NCBI RefSeq assembly: GCF_021432065.1
Contig: NZ_CP090364.1
Coordinates: 1,502,601-1,566,600, forward strand
Direction of reading: 5' to 3'
Origin: Photobacterium sp. TLY01
GTDB lineage: Bacteria > Pseudomonadota > Gammaproteobacteria > Enterobacterales > Vibrionaceae
DNA length: 64,000 nt
Shown piece after piece: positions 28,636 through 37,803 of the stretch. Position numbers and translations under genes: made by a program. The notes beneath the pieces are model-generated. The model made no database searches and was not told the origin of the DNA. It saw only the letters and a program-made list of their open reading frames with translations. Numbering within the stretch: the stretch's first letter is position 1; the number at the start of each line of letters is the position of its first letter.

Positions 28636-30638
28636 TGCCGTCCCAGGTTACTTTGACAGATTCATGGCAGCGCCCGGGTCAACAAGCCCGGCTGCTGTTG
28701 ATTATGTCGGGCCTGATAGCCGTGATTGGCTATCTGCTCAATCTTACTGTGCCTTATTCGCAAGGGTTGCCGTTACTCTGGGAAACACTGCTCAATTACG
28801 ATCCCACCAATTACCAGCACATTATTGTCAACCTAACGTATTTGCCTCGTCTGGTGGTTGCCGTGTTATGCGGCTTTTCACTGGCAGTTGCGGGGGCGGT
28901 TATGCAGTTTGTGTTGCGAAACCCTATTGCATCGCCAACGACCCTGGGGGTGGCCTCGGGTGCCGAACTGGGTATGGTACTGGGTATCCTGTTATTGCCG
29001 GCATCTTTATCAATACCGTCATTTTTTCCAGCGTTTCTGGGAGGATGTCTCGCTACGGCTCTGGTGTTTCTTTTGTCGGCTAAGCGGGGGTTTGCGCCTG
29101 TTCATATGGTGCTGGCGGGCATGGTGATCAGCCTGTTTTTCGGCTCAGTCAATACCATGCTGTTGCTGCTTCATGAGCAGACCTTGTCGTCTGTCTTTGT
29201 CTGGGGCGCAGGTACGCTGAATCAAAACGGGTGGGATACAGTGACGACTTTGCTGCCAATGACGCTCTTACCGCTGGCTGCATTAATGGTGTTGCAGCGC
29301 CCGTTGGCGTCTTTGCAACTGGGCGATGGCGTCGCCACGTCACTGGGTATAAATGTTAAACAAATCAAGGTTTTGTGTCTTGGCATGGCCATTTTGATGA
29401 CGGCAAGCGTGGTTAGCGAAGTCGGGTTGATCGGTTTTGTCGGCATCGTGGCACCAGCCATTGCCCGCCTACTGGGTTGCCGTAAGTTGCATCAGGCTAT
29501 TCTGCTCAGTGGTGTGATGGGTTCGCTGATGCTTCTGCTGGCAGATCTCATTATTCAGCCGTTCTCGGGTGTCGGCGGCGAGATGCTGCCAACGGGTGCG
29601 ATGACCGCCTTGTTAGGCTCACCGTTTTTACTTTGGCTGCTGAGGCGAAAAACCTTACAGTCCGAGCTCAGAGCAAGGGATGAAAGTACTGCCCACTACC
29701 ATCAGCGTGATTTCAAAAAGACCGTGCTGATCTTGTCTGTGTTTGCAACTTTATGTTTGATCCTGGCGATCACCGTGGGCCAGGGTCAGCAAGGCTGGAC
29801 CGTGGCTTATACGGGGGCTGTCTGGGAGTACCGTTTCCCGCGGGTTGCCGTTGCTCTGCTTGCGGGTATGGGGCTGGCACTGGCAGGCACGATTATTCAG
29901 CGTGTAACAACCAATCCCATGGCAAGCCCTGAAGTGCTGGGTATCAGTTCCGGAGCCGCTCTGGCACTGGTTATTGGTGCATTGCTTGGTATTTCGGTTG
30001 AACGTCATGAACAAGTCATGCTGGGTACGGCGGGGGCGTTACTGGTCACCGCAGTGATCTGGCTGATGGGCAAGAAGCATCAGTTTGCACCGACTCAGAC
30101 TTTGCTGACAGGTATTGCATTAAGTGCCGGTCTGGATGCTTTCCTGCGCATTGCAATGTCATCGGGGCAGGATAATGTCCGAGCTTTGCTGACCTGGCTA
30201 TCCGGCTCAACTTATTTGGTTTCGGCTCAGGATGTCACTTTACTGGCTATCGGTGTCGGCGGGCTATTGATAGTCACTTTGTCGCTGAGCCGTTGGATTG
30301 ATCTTATCGGCCTGGGGGAAGTCAGTGCAACCAGTGTTGGCCTGGATTGCCGGCGAGTCAGGCAGTTTTTGCTGTTACTGGTTGCAGGCTTGACGACGCT
30401 TTGCACTATTGTGATTGGTCCATTGAGTTTTGTCGGGTTACTCGCCCCGCATATGGCTCGCACCCTTAATCAGTACACAGCCAACCGGCAATTAGTTGTT
30501 GCCTGTCTACTGGGCGGTTGCCTGATGATGGTTGCCGATTGGATAGGGCGAAACCTATGGTTCCCATGGCAATTCCCAGCCGGCTTGCTCGCCTCTGTGA
30601 TAGGCGGCGGCTACTTTTTGTATCTGATGCGAAAGTAA
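28635..30638 (+). CDS. fhuB: Ferric siderophore ABC permease, fused double form (FhuB/VatB-like)
   Basis: 667 residues made of two homologous FecCD-type permease halves (about 1-335 and 355-667), each with about ten membrane helices; each half has the conserved LPRLVVAVLCG / FPRVAVALLAG, NPIASPTTLGVASGA / NPMASPEVLGISSGA and GFVGIVAPAIAR / SFVGLLAPHMAR motifs. A fused double permease is characteristic of FhuB-like importers, in contrast to the split FecC/FecD type. Completes fhuCDB; 137 bp separate it from the receptor gene. Confidence 0.93.
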   Translation: MPSQVTLTDSWQRPGQQARLLLIMSGLIAVIGYLLNLTVPYSQGLPLLWETLLNYDPTNYQHIIVNLTYLPRLVVAVLCGFSLAVAGAVMQFVLRNPIASPTTLGVASGAELGMVLGILLLPASLSIPSFFPAFLGGCLATALVFLLSAKRGFAPVHMVLAGMVISLFFGSVNTMLLLLHEQTLSSVFVWGAGTLNQNGWDTVTTLLPMTLLPLAALMVLQRPLASLQLGDGVATSLGINVKQIKVLCLGMAILMTASVVSEVGLIGFVGIVAPAIARLLGCRKLHQAILLSGVMGSLMLLLADLIIQPFSGVGGEMLPTGAMTALLGSPFLLWLLRRKTLQSELRARDESTAHYHQRDFKKTVLILSVFATLCLILAITVGQGQQGWTVAYTGAVWEYRFPRVAVALLAGMGLALAGTIIQRVTTNPMASPEVLGISSGAALALVIGALLGISVERHEQVMLGTAGALLVTAVIWLMGKKHQFAPTQTLLTGIALSAGLDAFLRIAMSSGQDNVRALLTWLSGSTYLVSAQDVTLLAIGVGGLLIVTLSLSRWIDLIGLGEVSATSVGLDCRRVRQFLLLLVAGLTTLCTIVIGPLSFVGLLAPHMARTLNQYTANRQLVVACLLGGCLMMVADWIGRNLWFPWQFPAGLLASVIGGGYFLYLMRK

Positions 30639-30722
30639 AAATCTCTGTTTGACTGATAAACAGGTGGATAAAAAAGTTCAAATCATAGTGAACTTTTTAT
30701 GAATGATTATAGAAATAATGTG

Positions 30723-30741
30723 GCAAATGAGTATCATTATC
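30723..30741. promoter_or_regulatory. Fur-box match upstream of iutA
   Basis: GCAAATGAGTATCATTATC matches the 19-bp Fur consensus at 15 of 19 positions, 34 bp upstream of the receptor start. The receptor thus probably has its own iron-repressed promoter. Confidence 0.7.
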
Positions 30742-30775
30742 AAAATCTATACTGATAATTAACTTAAAACAAAAA

Positions 30776-33013
30776 ATGGTAATAATGGCAGTGAGAAAAA
30801 GGATGTTTCAATTGACGACAGTGGCAGCAGCTGTGGCCGCCACAACTTTCGTATCCAGCGTAGCTTTCGCTCAAGAATATCAGACAACGGAAGAAAAAAT
30901 GGTGGTGGTGTCCAGCCGCGCACCGAAAGCGATCAGTGATATTCCAGGCACAGTCTGGTACATCGACAATGCTCAGATTGAGCAAGAATACCGAGGTGGT
31001 AAAAGTCTGGGGGAAATCCTTGCAGCAGCGGTTCCATCGCTGGACGTCAGCAGTCAGGGCCGAACTAATTATGGACAGAACCTGCGTGGTCGCCCGATGC
31101 TGGTGATGATTGACGGTGTATCTCTGAACTCTTCTCGTCTCATCAGCCGTCAACTGGATTCCATTGACCCGTTTAATATTGATCGTATCGAAATTCTTTC
31201 TGGTGCTACTGCCATCTATGGTGCTGGTGCAACCGGTGGTGTGATTAATATTGTCACTAAAAAAGCAGAGAGTGATGAGCTTCAGTTTGAGAGCTACGTC
31301 AGTACATCATCGGGTTTTAATAGCAGCGATGACTTTGACTATAAACTGGCCCAGTCTGTTAGCGGTGGCAATAACTTGGTAAAAGGTCGCGCTTCTGTTG
31401 TTTATGGTGAAACACAGGGCTTTTACGATGCGAATGGCGATATTGTTGTACCGGATATTACTCAGGGCTCTGTTCAGTTCAACGAAGTGATTGATGTGTT
31501 GGGTACACTATCAATTACGCCAACCGATACCCAAACTGTAAATCTTCTTGCGCAATACTACAGCAGTGAGCAAGACAGTCCTTATGGCATTTATTTCGGT
31601 CAGGATCTGGCTGGTGTAAATAAAAACATTACAGGCAATCCGGGTGACAAAAGCCTGATTGATGTCAGAGAGGGATTCGAGTCCGACCGCCAGGGCTCAA
31701 CCGAGCGTCTGATGCTTAATGTGGATTATAGTAACACTGACTTTCTGAGCCACGAATTACTGGTGCAGGCATCATACCGTAATGAAACACTGAGCTTTAT
31801 TCCGTTTATCTATTCAACGTATTTAGCAGCATCTGAGCAAGAAACGGATGTGATCAGTTTGCGTGCTGCAATGATCAAGTCACTGGATAATCTGACCCTG
31901 ACTTATGGTATTGATGGATACATCGATAGGCTGGACAGTAATCAGATGCTGTTCGATCGCCAGACCAGTTATAACTCTGGCGGCTTAGTGAATCGTAAAG
32001 CGTCGATGATTGGCCGTTATCCTGGCACCGAAGTGTCATCCATTGCAGGCTTTATTCAGGCGGACTATGCAATCACTGAAGACTGGACAGTTGAAGGTGG
32101 CTATCGCTTTCAATATATGAACAACAAAGTGGACGATTTTGTTGCTTCAGGAACTCAGGTTGCGATCGCCCATGGTAATGGCACTTCTGCTGACGCAGTT
32201 CCTGGTGGTGAAACGGATTATGATATCGGTCTGTTCAACTTAGGTACCATTTATCACTTAACACAAAACGATCAGGTGTGGGCAAACTTTTCTCAGGGTT
32301 TTGACTTGTCTGATCCCGCGAAATATTACGGTGTGGGTACTTATAATGGCCCAGATGCCAATGGCCATTACAACCTGACGGGCAGCATCAATGTCGATGA
32401 TTCAACACTGGCTGGAATTAAAACCAACAGCTATGAAATTGGTTATCGCCATGATGGTAGTGATTTGAGCATCCAGACTGCTGTTTATTACTCACAGTCT
32501 GATAAGGAAGTCAGCGCCAATAAAAAGACACTCAATATTGAAATCTCTGACAACAAAACCCGTGTTTATGGCTGGGAAGGACAGGCGGCTTACTGGCTGA
32601 GCAATGCTTGGCAAGCTGGTGTGAATGGGCACCTGGTGAAAACTGAAGTACAAAATAGCGATGGTGGCTGGGATAAACAGTCAATCAACTATGCCAGTGC
32701 TTCTAAAGCTGGAGCTTGGCTGGCCTGGTTCGAAGATAGTTACGCACTGAAACTGCAAAGTCAGACTTTGTTTAATCTGGATGATGAAGCTGGTAATGAA
32801 ATTAATGGTTACACAGTATTTGATTTAGTGGGGAATTATCAGTTACCAGTGGGTAGCCTAGGCTTCGGTATTCAGAATCTGCTGGATCGTGAATACAGTA
32901 CGGTCTGGGGACAGCGTGCTGCGGGTTGGTACTCAAGCTATGGCCCAGCAGAAGTTTTTGACTACAAGGGCCGTGGTCGGACTTATACGGTGAATTACCA
33001 AGTGAAGTTCTGA
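30776..33013 (+). CDS. iutA: TonB-dependent ferric aerobactin receptor (IutA-like)
   Basis: 745 residues. Signal peptide to about residue 36 (TTFVSSVAFA), N-terminal plug with DVSSQGRTNYGQNLRGRPM, DGVSLNSSRLISRQLDSIDP and GATGGVINIVTKK, and a C-terminal 22-strand barrel ending FDYKGRGRTYTVNYQVKF. Long stretches resemble E. coli IutA as I remember it (RTNYG, RQLDSIDPFNI, GRYPGTE, ANFSQGFDLSDPAKYYG, TVWGQRAAGWYSSYGPA). Takes up ferric aerobactin across the outer membrane with TonB-ExbBD. Preceded by a Fur box, followed by a terminator. No iucABCD biosynthesis genes nearby. A second possible start is ATG 30785. Confidence 0.92.
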   Translation: MVIMAVRKRMFQLTTVAAAVAATTFVSSVAFAQEYQTTEEKMVVVSSRAPKAISDIPGTVWYIDNAQIEQEYRGGKSLGEILAAAVPSLDVSSQGRTNYGQNLRGRPMLVMIDGVSLNSSRLISRQLDSIDPFNIDRIEILSGATAIYGAGATGGVINIVTKKAESDELQFESYVSTSSGFNSSDDFDYKLAQSVSGGNNLVKGRASVVYGETQGFYDANGDIVVPDITQGSVQFNEVIDVLGTLSITPTDTQTVNLLAQYYSSEQDSPYGIYFGQDLAGVNKNITGNPGDKSLIDVREGFESDRQGSTERLMLNVDYSNTDFLSHELLVQASYRNETLSFIPFIYSTYLAASEQETDVISLRAAMIKSLDNLTLTYGIDGYIDRLDSNQMLFDRQTSYNSGGLVNRKASMIGRYPGTEVSSIAGFIQADYAITEDWTVEGGYRFQYMNNKVDDFVASGTQVAIAHGNGTSADAVPGGETDYDIGLFNLGTIYHLTQNDQVWANFSQGFDLSDPAKYYGVGTYNGPDANGHYNLTGSINVDDSTLAGIKTNSYEIGYRHDGSDLSIQTAVYYSQSDKEVSANKKTLNIEISDNKTRVYGWEGQAAYWLSNAWQAGVNGHLVKTEVQNSDGGWDKQSINYASASKAGAWLAWFEDSYALKLQSQTLFNLDDEAGNEINGYTVFDLVGNYQLPVGSLGFGIQNLLDREYSTVWGQRAAGWYSSYGPAEVFDYKGRGRTYTVNYQVKF

Positions 33014-33042
33014 TTCACTAGCTACGCATTTATCTTGCCTTT

Positions 33043-33071
33043 AAACCGCCCAATACATCGGGCGGTTTTTT
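33043..33071 (+). terminator. Terminator after iutA
   Basis: AAACCGCCC, 8-nt loop, GGGCGGTTT followed by TTT, 30 bp after the stop. The next 225 bp to 33297 contain nothing I can assign. Confidence 0.9.
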
Positions 33072-33296
33072 ATCACCATTACTAAGACCTGACTGAAGTG
33101 CGTGAATACTGGCTTCAGGAAAGCGGCCATTCAGCGTGTTTGAACAATCAGCAATTTTAGATCAAGGGGAATGTAAGACTGAGTATGGAACCGCCGGGCG
33201 AAATGGAACAGGCAGGTGATGTGGGGATTAAACAAGCCGCTGTTAGCTTTGCCAAATGATGATTATTGACTCTTCGGATTCTTGAATTATAGAAAT

Positions 33297-33329
33297 AAAA
33301 AAACCGCCTGTGTGAGTTAGACCAGGCGG
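33297..33329 (-). terminator. Terminator of the GAPDH gene
   Basis: On the minus strand CCGCCTG, 12-nt loop, CAGGCGG, followed by a run of seven T (33297-33303). It lies 42 bp after the gap stop codon. Confidence 0.85.
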
Positions 33330-33370
33330 CGAATGTTCAGCAAGAGAATATAGTTATTATTGTGTAGGGT

Positions 33371-34810
33371 TTATTTCAGTGCAGGGAAGGTCTGATAGCG
33401 AACGCCCATCATCTGTTCCATGCAGTGAACGACCTGGCAGCTGTAGCCAAATTCGTTGTCATACCAGATATACAGGACGCAGCGTTTGTCTTGCGCGATA
33501 GTCGCCGCGCCATCGACAACACCCGCATGGCGAGAGCCAACGATGTCGCTGGAGACGATCTCAGTCGATTGAGTGTAATCAATCTGACCAGACAATGCTG
33601 AGTTCAGCGCCATGTTGCGCAGGTACGTGTTTAGCTCTTCAGCAGAGACATCCGTATCCAGATTCAGGTTTGCCACCGCCATCGACACATTCGGAGTCGG
33701 AACACGAATCGCGTTACCTGTCAGTTTACCCGCCAGTGCAGGCAGTGCTTTGGCAACGGCTTTCGCTGCACCAGTAGAGGTCAGTACCATGTTCAGTGAA
33801 GCAGAGCGTCCACGGCGTTCGCCGGAATGGAAGTTGTCGATCAGGTTCTGGTCGTTGGTGTAAGAGTGAACGGTTTCAATGTGTCCGTTCAGTACACCGT
33901 ACTTATCATGAACGGCTTTCAGTACTGGCGTGATGGCGTTGGTGGTACAGCTTGCCGCCGAGATAATGGTGTCTTCGCTCAGAATATCTTTTTCATTCAC
34001 ACCGAATACGATGTTCTTGATTTCACCTTTACCCGGTGCGGTCAGCAATACTTTTGCTGCGCCAGGGCACTTCAGGTGCTGGCTCAGGCCGTCAGCATCA
34101 CGCCAGATACCTGTGTTGTCGACAACCAGCGCATTGTTGATACCGTAAGTGGTGTAATCAACATCTGCCGGGCTGTTCGCATAAATAACCTGAATGTAGT
34201 TCCCGTTCACAATGATGGCTTTACGCTCTTCATCAACGGTAATGCTGCCGTTGAACTGGCCGTGTACTGAGTCACGACGCAGCAGGCTGGCGCGTTTTTC
34301 AAGATCGCCATGCTTACCACCACGAACGACAATCGCTTTCAGGCGCAGCGGGTAACCCGGGCCACTTTTCTCAATCAGCAGGCGAGCCAGCAGGCGGCCG
34401 ATGCGTCCGAAACCATAAAGGACAACATCACGTGATTGCAGCGTTTGCGTGCTGCTCAGCGAGTCAGCCAGCGCCGTTGCCAGGAAGTCATCCAGATTGC
34501 TTTCATCGTTGTTATCTTTCCAGTACGCATGTGCCAACTGGCCGATGTCGATACGGCAAGGCGACAGGTCCATGTCGTTCAGCTTTTCAACCAAGGGCAG
34601 GGTCAGGGAAGGAGAGATATCAGTGCCGGTATATCGGCGACCCACACGGTGGGCTTTAATCAGGTCGATAACAGAAGCATTGACTACCTGACGACCGAAC
34701 AACAGCACTTCGACGCCTTTTTGTCGATATAGCTGGCCAAGAATTGGTGAGATGGATTCAGCATTTGTTTGGCTGGTTTGCCAGTCTAGGAGGTAATTTT
34801 CCGGACTCAT
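33371..34810 (-). CDS. gap: Glyceraldehyde-3-phosphate dehydrogenase, long form
   Basis: 479 residues. Residues 1-125 are an N-terminal extension not found in the 330-residue GapA; the NAD-binding domain starts at VVLYGFGRIGRLLARLL. Catalytic Cys288 lies in SAASCTTNAITP and the substrate site in HSYTNDQNLID and GERRGRSASLNMV. This long form is common in marine gamma-proteobacteria and usually coexists with a standard GapA; whether it runs in glycolysis or gluconeogenesis cannot be read here. Arg/Gly choice at the cofactor site was not resolved. Monocistronic, with its own terminator and a repeat-containing upstream region. Confidence 0.92.
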   Translation of the reverse strand: MSPENYLLDWQTSQTNAESISPILGQLYRQKGVEVLLFGRQVVNASVIDLIKAHRVGRRYTGTDISPSLTLPLVEKLNDMDLSPCRIDIGQLAHAYWKDNNDESNLDDFLATALADSLSSTQTLQSRDVVLYGFGRIGRLLARLLIEKSGPGYPLRLKAIVVRGGKHGDLEKRASLLRRDSVHGQFNGSITVDEERKAIIVNGNYIQVIYANSPADVDYTTYGINNALVVDNTGIWRDADGLSQHLKCPGAAKVLLTAPGKGEIKNIVFGVNEKDILSEDTIISAASCTTNAITPVLKAVHDKYGVLNGHIETVHSYTNDQNLIDNFHSGERRGRSASLNMVLTSTGAAKAVAKALPALAGKLTGNAIRVPTPNVSMAVANLNLDTDVSAEELNTYLRNMALNSALSGQIDYTQSTEIVSSDIVGSRHAGVVDGAATIAQDKRCVLYIWYDNEFGYSCQVVHCMEQMMGVRYQTFPALK

Positions 34811-34937
34811 CTTTACTTAGGACCTTTCACATATAGGGAAGAAAAACAGGCATTTATCCTGTGAACTGTTATCGTTTTTATGGGCAGGGATTGTAACGGC
34901 GGAGAGGTTATTATCCTAGTAAAATTAATCACTTGTA

Positions 34938-34975
34938 TTTGTGATCTTGATCTTTTGTAACTTGTGATCTTGGTC
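34938..34975. repeat. Tandem 14-bp direct repeat upstream of gap
   Basis: TTGTGATCTTGATC (34939-34952) and TTGTGATCTTGGTC (34962-34975) are spaced 23 bp apart, about two helical turns, 130-165 bp upstream of the gap start. This looks like a pair of regulator-binding sites in the gap promoter region. The regulator is not identified. Confidence 0.55.
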
Positions 34976-35170
34976 GTTCGGTCAGAGTGATATGCTGGAA
35001 AAAGTGTGAGGTAAGAAATAACTTATTTTCTGAAAAATATTAGGATGATTGTAATAAAACAAGAAAAAATGCTCGATAAGGAGCAAGACTTCATTAAAGT
35101 TGGTATTTTTACAAAAAAAATTGGCTGAGGTCGCCAAAATGGTGTCAATAGCGGCTGAAAATCTTATTCT

Positions 35171-35392
35171 CTGCCTGATGGTATGCTTTTTTCTGTCTTT
35201 TGGTGATATTTTCGTCAGCAAAGAGTTCTGTGATGAGTGACAGTCACGCCGAAAGCCATTCTCCCTGGCTTTTCTTTATGGCGAACGCTTTTGTTCAGTG
35301 AACAGACAAAGCGTGATAAAACTCACGTCATCTGTTAATATACCCGCCAATTTCCGATGAAAAGCTGCCAATGCTATCAGGCAGCTTTTTTC
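35171..35392 (+). promoter_or_regulatory. Structured leader of ybiT: candidate attenuator
   Basis: The 5' region of ybiT contains, in order: CTGCCTGAT (35171-35179), a 22-codon ORF (35233-35301), a strong hairpin overlapping its stop (35286-35313: CGCTTT TGTTCA G TGAACA GAC AAAGCG), a small hairpin CGTGA/TCACG (35312-35327), and an intrinsic terminator (35360-35392: AAAAGCTGCC, 10-nt loop, GGCAGCTTTTTT). The terminator ends 30 bp before the ybiT start with no annotated gene upstream on this strand. CTGCCTGAT is complementary to ATCAGGCAG in the terminator 3' arm (35376-35384), so an antiterminator is possible. A small RNA ending at this terminator is the alternative. Confidence 0.5.
35233..35301 (+). 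CDS. Candidate leader peptide, 22 aa
   Basis: ATG 35233 opens 22 codons (starts MSDSHAESHSPWLFF, ends in AFVQ) and stops with TGA inside a strong hairpin. AAGAG lies 8-12 bp upstream. It lies between the gap promoter and the ybiT terminator. Very short ORFs occur by chance, so the call rests on its position in a structured leader. Confidence 0.3.
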   Translation: MSDSHAESHSPWLFFMANAFVQ

Positions 35393-35422
35393 ATGTCTGA
35401 TTTATTGTTGTAGGAACCTATT

Positions 35423-37018
35423 TTGATCACAACAGCGAACATCACCATGCAGTTTGGCGATAAGCCTCTGTTTGAAAACATCTCCGTTAAATTCGGCGAA
35501 GGCAACCGTTATGGCCTGATCGGCGCAAATGGTTGTGGTAAGTCGACGTTCATGAAAATCCTGAGTGGGGAACTGGAGCCTTCTGCTGGTGTGGTCAGTA
35601 AAGATCCGAACGAGCGTATGGCGAAGTTAGGTCAGGATCAGTTTGCTTTTGAAGCCTTCACTGTTGTTGACACTGTGATCATGGGTCACAAAGAATTGTG
35701 GGAAATCAAAGCGGAACGAGATCGCATTTACTCGCTGCCAGAAATGTCTGAAGAAGATGGCATGCGTGTGGCCGATCTGGAAACCGACTTTGCTGAAATG
35801 GACGGTTATTCTGCGGAAGCCCGCGCCGGTGAACTGCTGCTTGGTCTGGGGATTCCTGAACATCTGCACTACGGCCTGATGAGTGAAGTGGCGCCGGGTC
35901 TGAAAGTGCGTGTATTACTGGCTCAGGTCCTGTTTGCTGATCCTGAAATCATGCTGCTGGACGAACCGACGAACAACCTGGATATCAATACGATCCGCTG
36001 GTTGGAGCAGGTACTGATGCAGCGTAACTGCACCATGATTATTATTTCGCACGACCGTCACTTCCTGAATACTGTTTGTACTCATATGGCGGATCTGGAT
36101 TACGGCGAACTCCGCCTGTTCCCGGGTAACTATGATGAGTACATGGTTGCCGCGACTCAGGCCCGTGAACGTCTGCTGGCCGATAATGCGAAGAAGAAAG
36201 CGCAAATCGCTGAGCTGAATACCTTTGTCAGCCGATTCTCTGCGAACGCATCAAAAGCGAAACAAGCCACTTCCCGCCAGAAGCAGATTGATAAAATCCA
36301 GCTGGATGAAGTGAAAGCCTCCAGCCGTCAAAACCCGTTTATCCGTTTCGAACAGGAAAAAGAGCTGTTCCGTAACGCACTGGAAGTGGAAGGCCTGAAG
36401 CAGGGTTATGGTGAAAACATCCTGATCAATGGCGTGAATCTGATGGTCGAAGTGGGTGAGCGTATTGCCATCATCGGTGAAAATGGTATTGGTAAGTCCA
36501 CTTTCTTGAATACCTTGGCCGGCGCCATGACACCAATGAGCGGTATGATTAAGTGGTCTGAGAATGCCAATATTGGTTTCTACGCACAGGATCATTCCGC
36601 GGATTTCGAAACCGACATGAACCTGCTGGACTGGATGGGTCAGTGGAAGAATGAAGGTGATGACGAGCAGGTTGTTCGCGGTATTCTGGGCCGGATGCTG
36701 TTCTCGCAAAATGACATCAAGAAATCGGTTCGTGTGATTTCCGGTGGTGAGCAAGGCCGTATGCTGTTCGGTAAACTGATCATGCAAAAGCCAAACATCC
36801 TGTTAATGGATGAGCCAACCAACCACATGGATATGGAATCGATTGAGTCACTCAACCTGGCGCTGGAAAACTACAAAGGAACACTGATGTTTGTTTCTCA
36901 CGACCGTCAGTTTGTCTCCTCGGTGGCGACCCGAATTATTGAAATCACCAAAGACGGTGTGAATGACTTCCACGGGACTTATGACGAGTACCTGCACAAG
37001 CAAGGCATTGAGTGCTAA
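35423..37018 (+). CDS. ybiT: ABC-F family translation factor YbiT
   Basis: 531-residue cytosolic protein with two ABC domains and no membrane part. First Walker [10 protein letters not shown] (from residue 34), Walker [15 protein letters not shown]; second Walker [10 protein letters not shown], signature [13 protein letters not shown], Walker [14 protein letters not shown]. Between them is the P-site tRNA-interaction linker (residues 240-310, [19 protein letters not shown]). The first signature is degenerate ([11 protein letters not shown]) as in E. coli YbiT. TTG start, aligned with the known N-terminus, after TAGGAA. ABC-F proteins bind the ribosomal E site and relieve stalling. Preceded by a candidate attenuator. 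Confidence 0.93.
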   Translation: MITTANITMQFGDKPLFENISVKFGEGNRYGLIGANGCGKSTFMKILSGELEPSAGVVSKDPNERMAKLGQDQFAFEAFTVVDTVIMGHKELWEIKAERDRIYSLPEMSEEDGMRVADLETDFAEMDGYSAEARAGELLLGLGIPEHLHYGLMSEVAPGLKVRVLLAQVLFADPEIMLLDEPTNNLDINTIRWLEQVLMQRNCTMIIISHDRHFLNTVCTHMADLDYGELRLFPGNYDEYMVAATQARERLLADNAKKKAQIAELNTFVSRFSANASKAKQATSRQKQIDKIQLDEVKASSRQNPFIRFEQEKELFRNALEVEGLKQGYGENILINGVNLMVEVGERIAIIGENGIGKSTFLNTLAGAMTPMSGMIKWSENANIGFYAQDHSADFETDMNLLDWMGQWKNEGDDEQVVRGILGRMLFSQNDIKKSVRVISGGEQGRMLFGKLIMQKPNILLMDEPTNHMDMESIESLNLALENYKGTLMFVSHDRQFVSSVATRIIEITKDGVNDFHGTYDEYLHKQGIEC

Positions 37019-37036
37019 TCCCGTACTTTGAAAGAC

Positions 37037-37061
37037 AGCCGCCTTTTCGGGCGGCTTTTTT
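37037..37061 (+). terminator. Terminator after ybiT
   Basis: AGCCGCC, 6-nt loop, GGCGGCT followed by T6. Confidence 0.9.
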
Positions 37062-37120
37062 TATGCAAAATAGAAAGCAGAACGGCCAAAGTGCCCTGAA
37101 CCAGACTGAAGGAAATCATG

Positions 37121-37567
37121 ATGAATATCTGGGTTGATGCTGATGCTTGCCCGAATGTGATCAAAGAAATCATTTTTCGTGCCGCTCATCGCGTCGGCAT
37201 CTGCACGACATTGGTTGCAAACCATGCCATTCGTGTCCCGCCGTCACCGCATATCCGGGCGGTACAGGTGATGTCCGGCTTTGATGTCGCTGATAATCAT
37301 ATCGTTCAGCAGCTTGAACCGGGCGATTTGGTGATTACTGCCGATATCCCGCTTGCTGACGAGGTGATTACCAAAGGGGGTCACGCGCTCAATCCTCGTG
37401 GCGAAATGTACAGTAAAGATACGATTAAACAGCGCCTGCAAATGCGCGATTTTATGGAAACCATGCGCAGCAGCGGCGTTCAAACCGGCGGACCGGCACC
37501 GATCAGTCAGGCTGACCGGCAGCAATTTGCCAATAAGCTGGATACCTTCCTTGCAAAAAAACGCTGA
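37121..37567 (+). CDS. yaiI: YaiI/YqxD family protein (UPF0178, DUF188)
   Basis: 148 residues. [40 protein letters not shown] and [14 protein letters not shown] are the family hallmarks, with a PIN-like/NYN nuclease-type arrangement of Asp residues. ATG 37121 rather than 37118 was chosen from the alignment to [11 protein letters not shown] of the E. coli protein and from the spacing to AAGGAAATC. Function is not established in the family; an RNA-related nuclease has been suggested from fold. Monocistronic, with a terminator at 37581. Confidence 0.92.
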   Translation: MNIWVDADACPNVIKEIIFRAAHRVGICTTLVANHAIRVPPSPHIRAVQVMSGFDVADNHIVQQLEPGDLVITADIPLADEVITKGGHALNPRGEMYSKDTIKQRLQMRDFMETMRSSGVQTGGPAPISQADRQQFANKLDTFLAKKR

Positions 37568-37580
37568 TCAGCGGCTTGAT

Positions 37581-37616
37581 ACAGGTTCCTGATTCACTGC
37601 CGGGAACCTGTCGTTT
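37581..37616 (+). terminator. Terminator after yaiI
   Basis: ACAGGTTCC, 13-nt loop, GGAACCTGT then CGTTTT. Confidence 0.8.
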
Positions 37617-37751
37617 TACGGCATCCTGCCTTTTGCTGCCTGATTTCTTGCTTTCATCGCTGCCATTGTTCCAGGCCTCGGACAGAGCAAGACGAATAAG
37701 CTTGCGCTCAGACTCTTATTTTGAATAAACAACTTGTTTTATATTCGTTCT

Positions 37752-37768
37752 GATGAATAAAATTCATC
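37752..37768. promoter_or_regulatory. Perfect 17-bp dyad upstream of a GNAT gene
   Basis: GATGAATAAAATTCATC (7-3-7) lies 36-52 bp before the GTG start at 37804 in an AT-rich promoter-like segment. It resembles an ArgR box (TGAAT-4-ATTCA) but the spacer is one base too short. It is probably an operator; the regulator is unknown. Confidence 0.5.
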
Positions 37769-37803
37769 TTGATGAGTTGGTGATGAAAAATAAGGGGTAA
37801 TCT

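Noticed and set aside
34982-35221. 79-codon minus-strand ORF between gap and ybiT
   Set aside because: Low-complexity AT-rich translation with no start signal; it lies in a probable leader/promoter region.
37752-37768. ArgR (ARG) box
   Set aside because: The spacer between TGAAT and ATTCA is three bases rather than four, and the downstream gene has no arginine link; kept only as an unassigned dyad.
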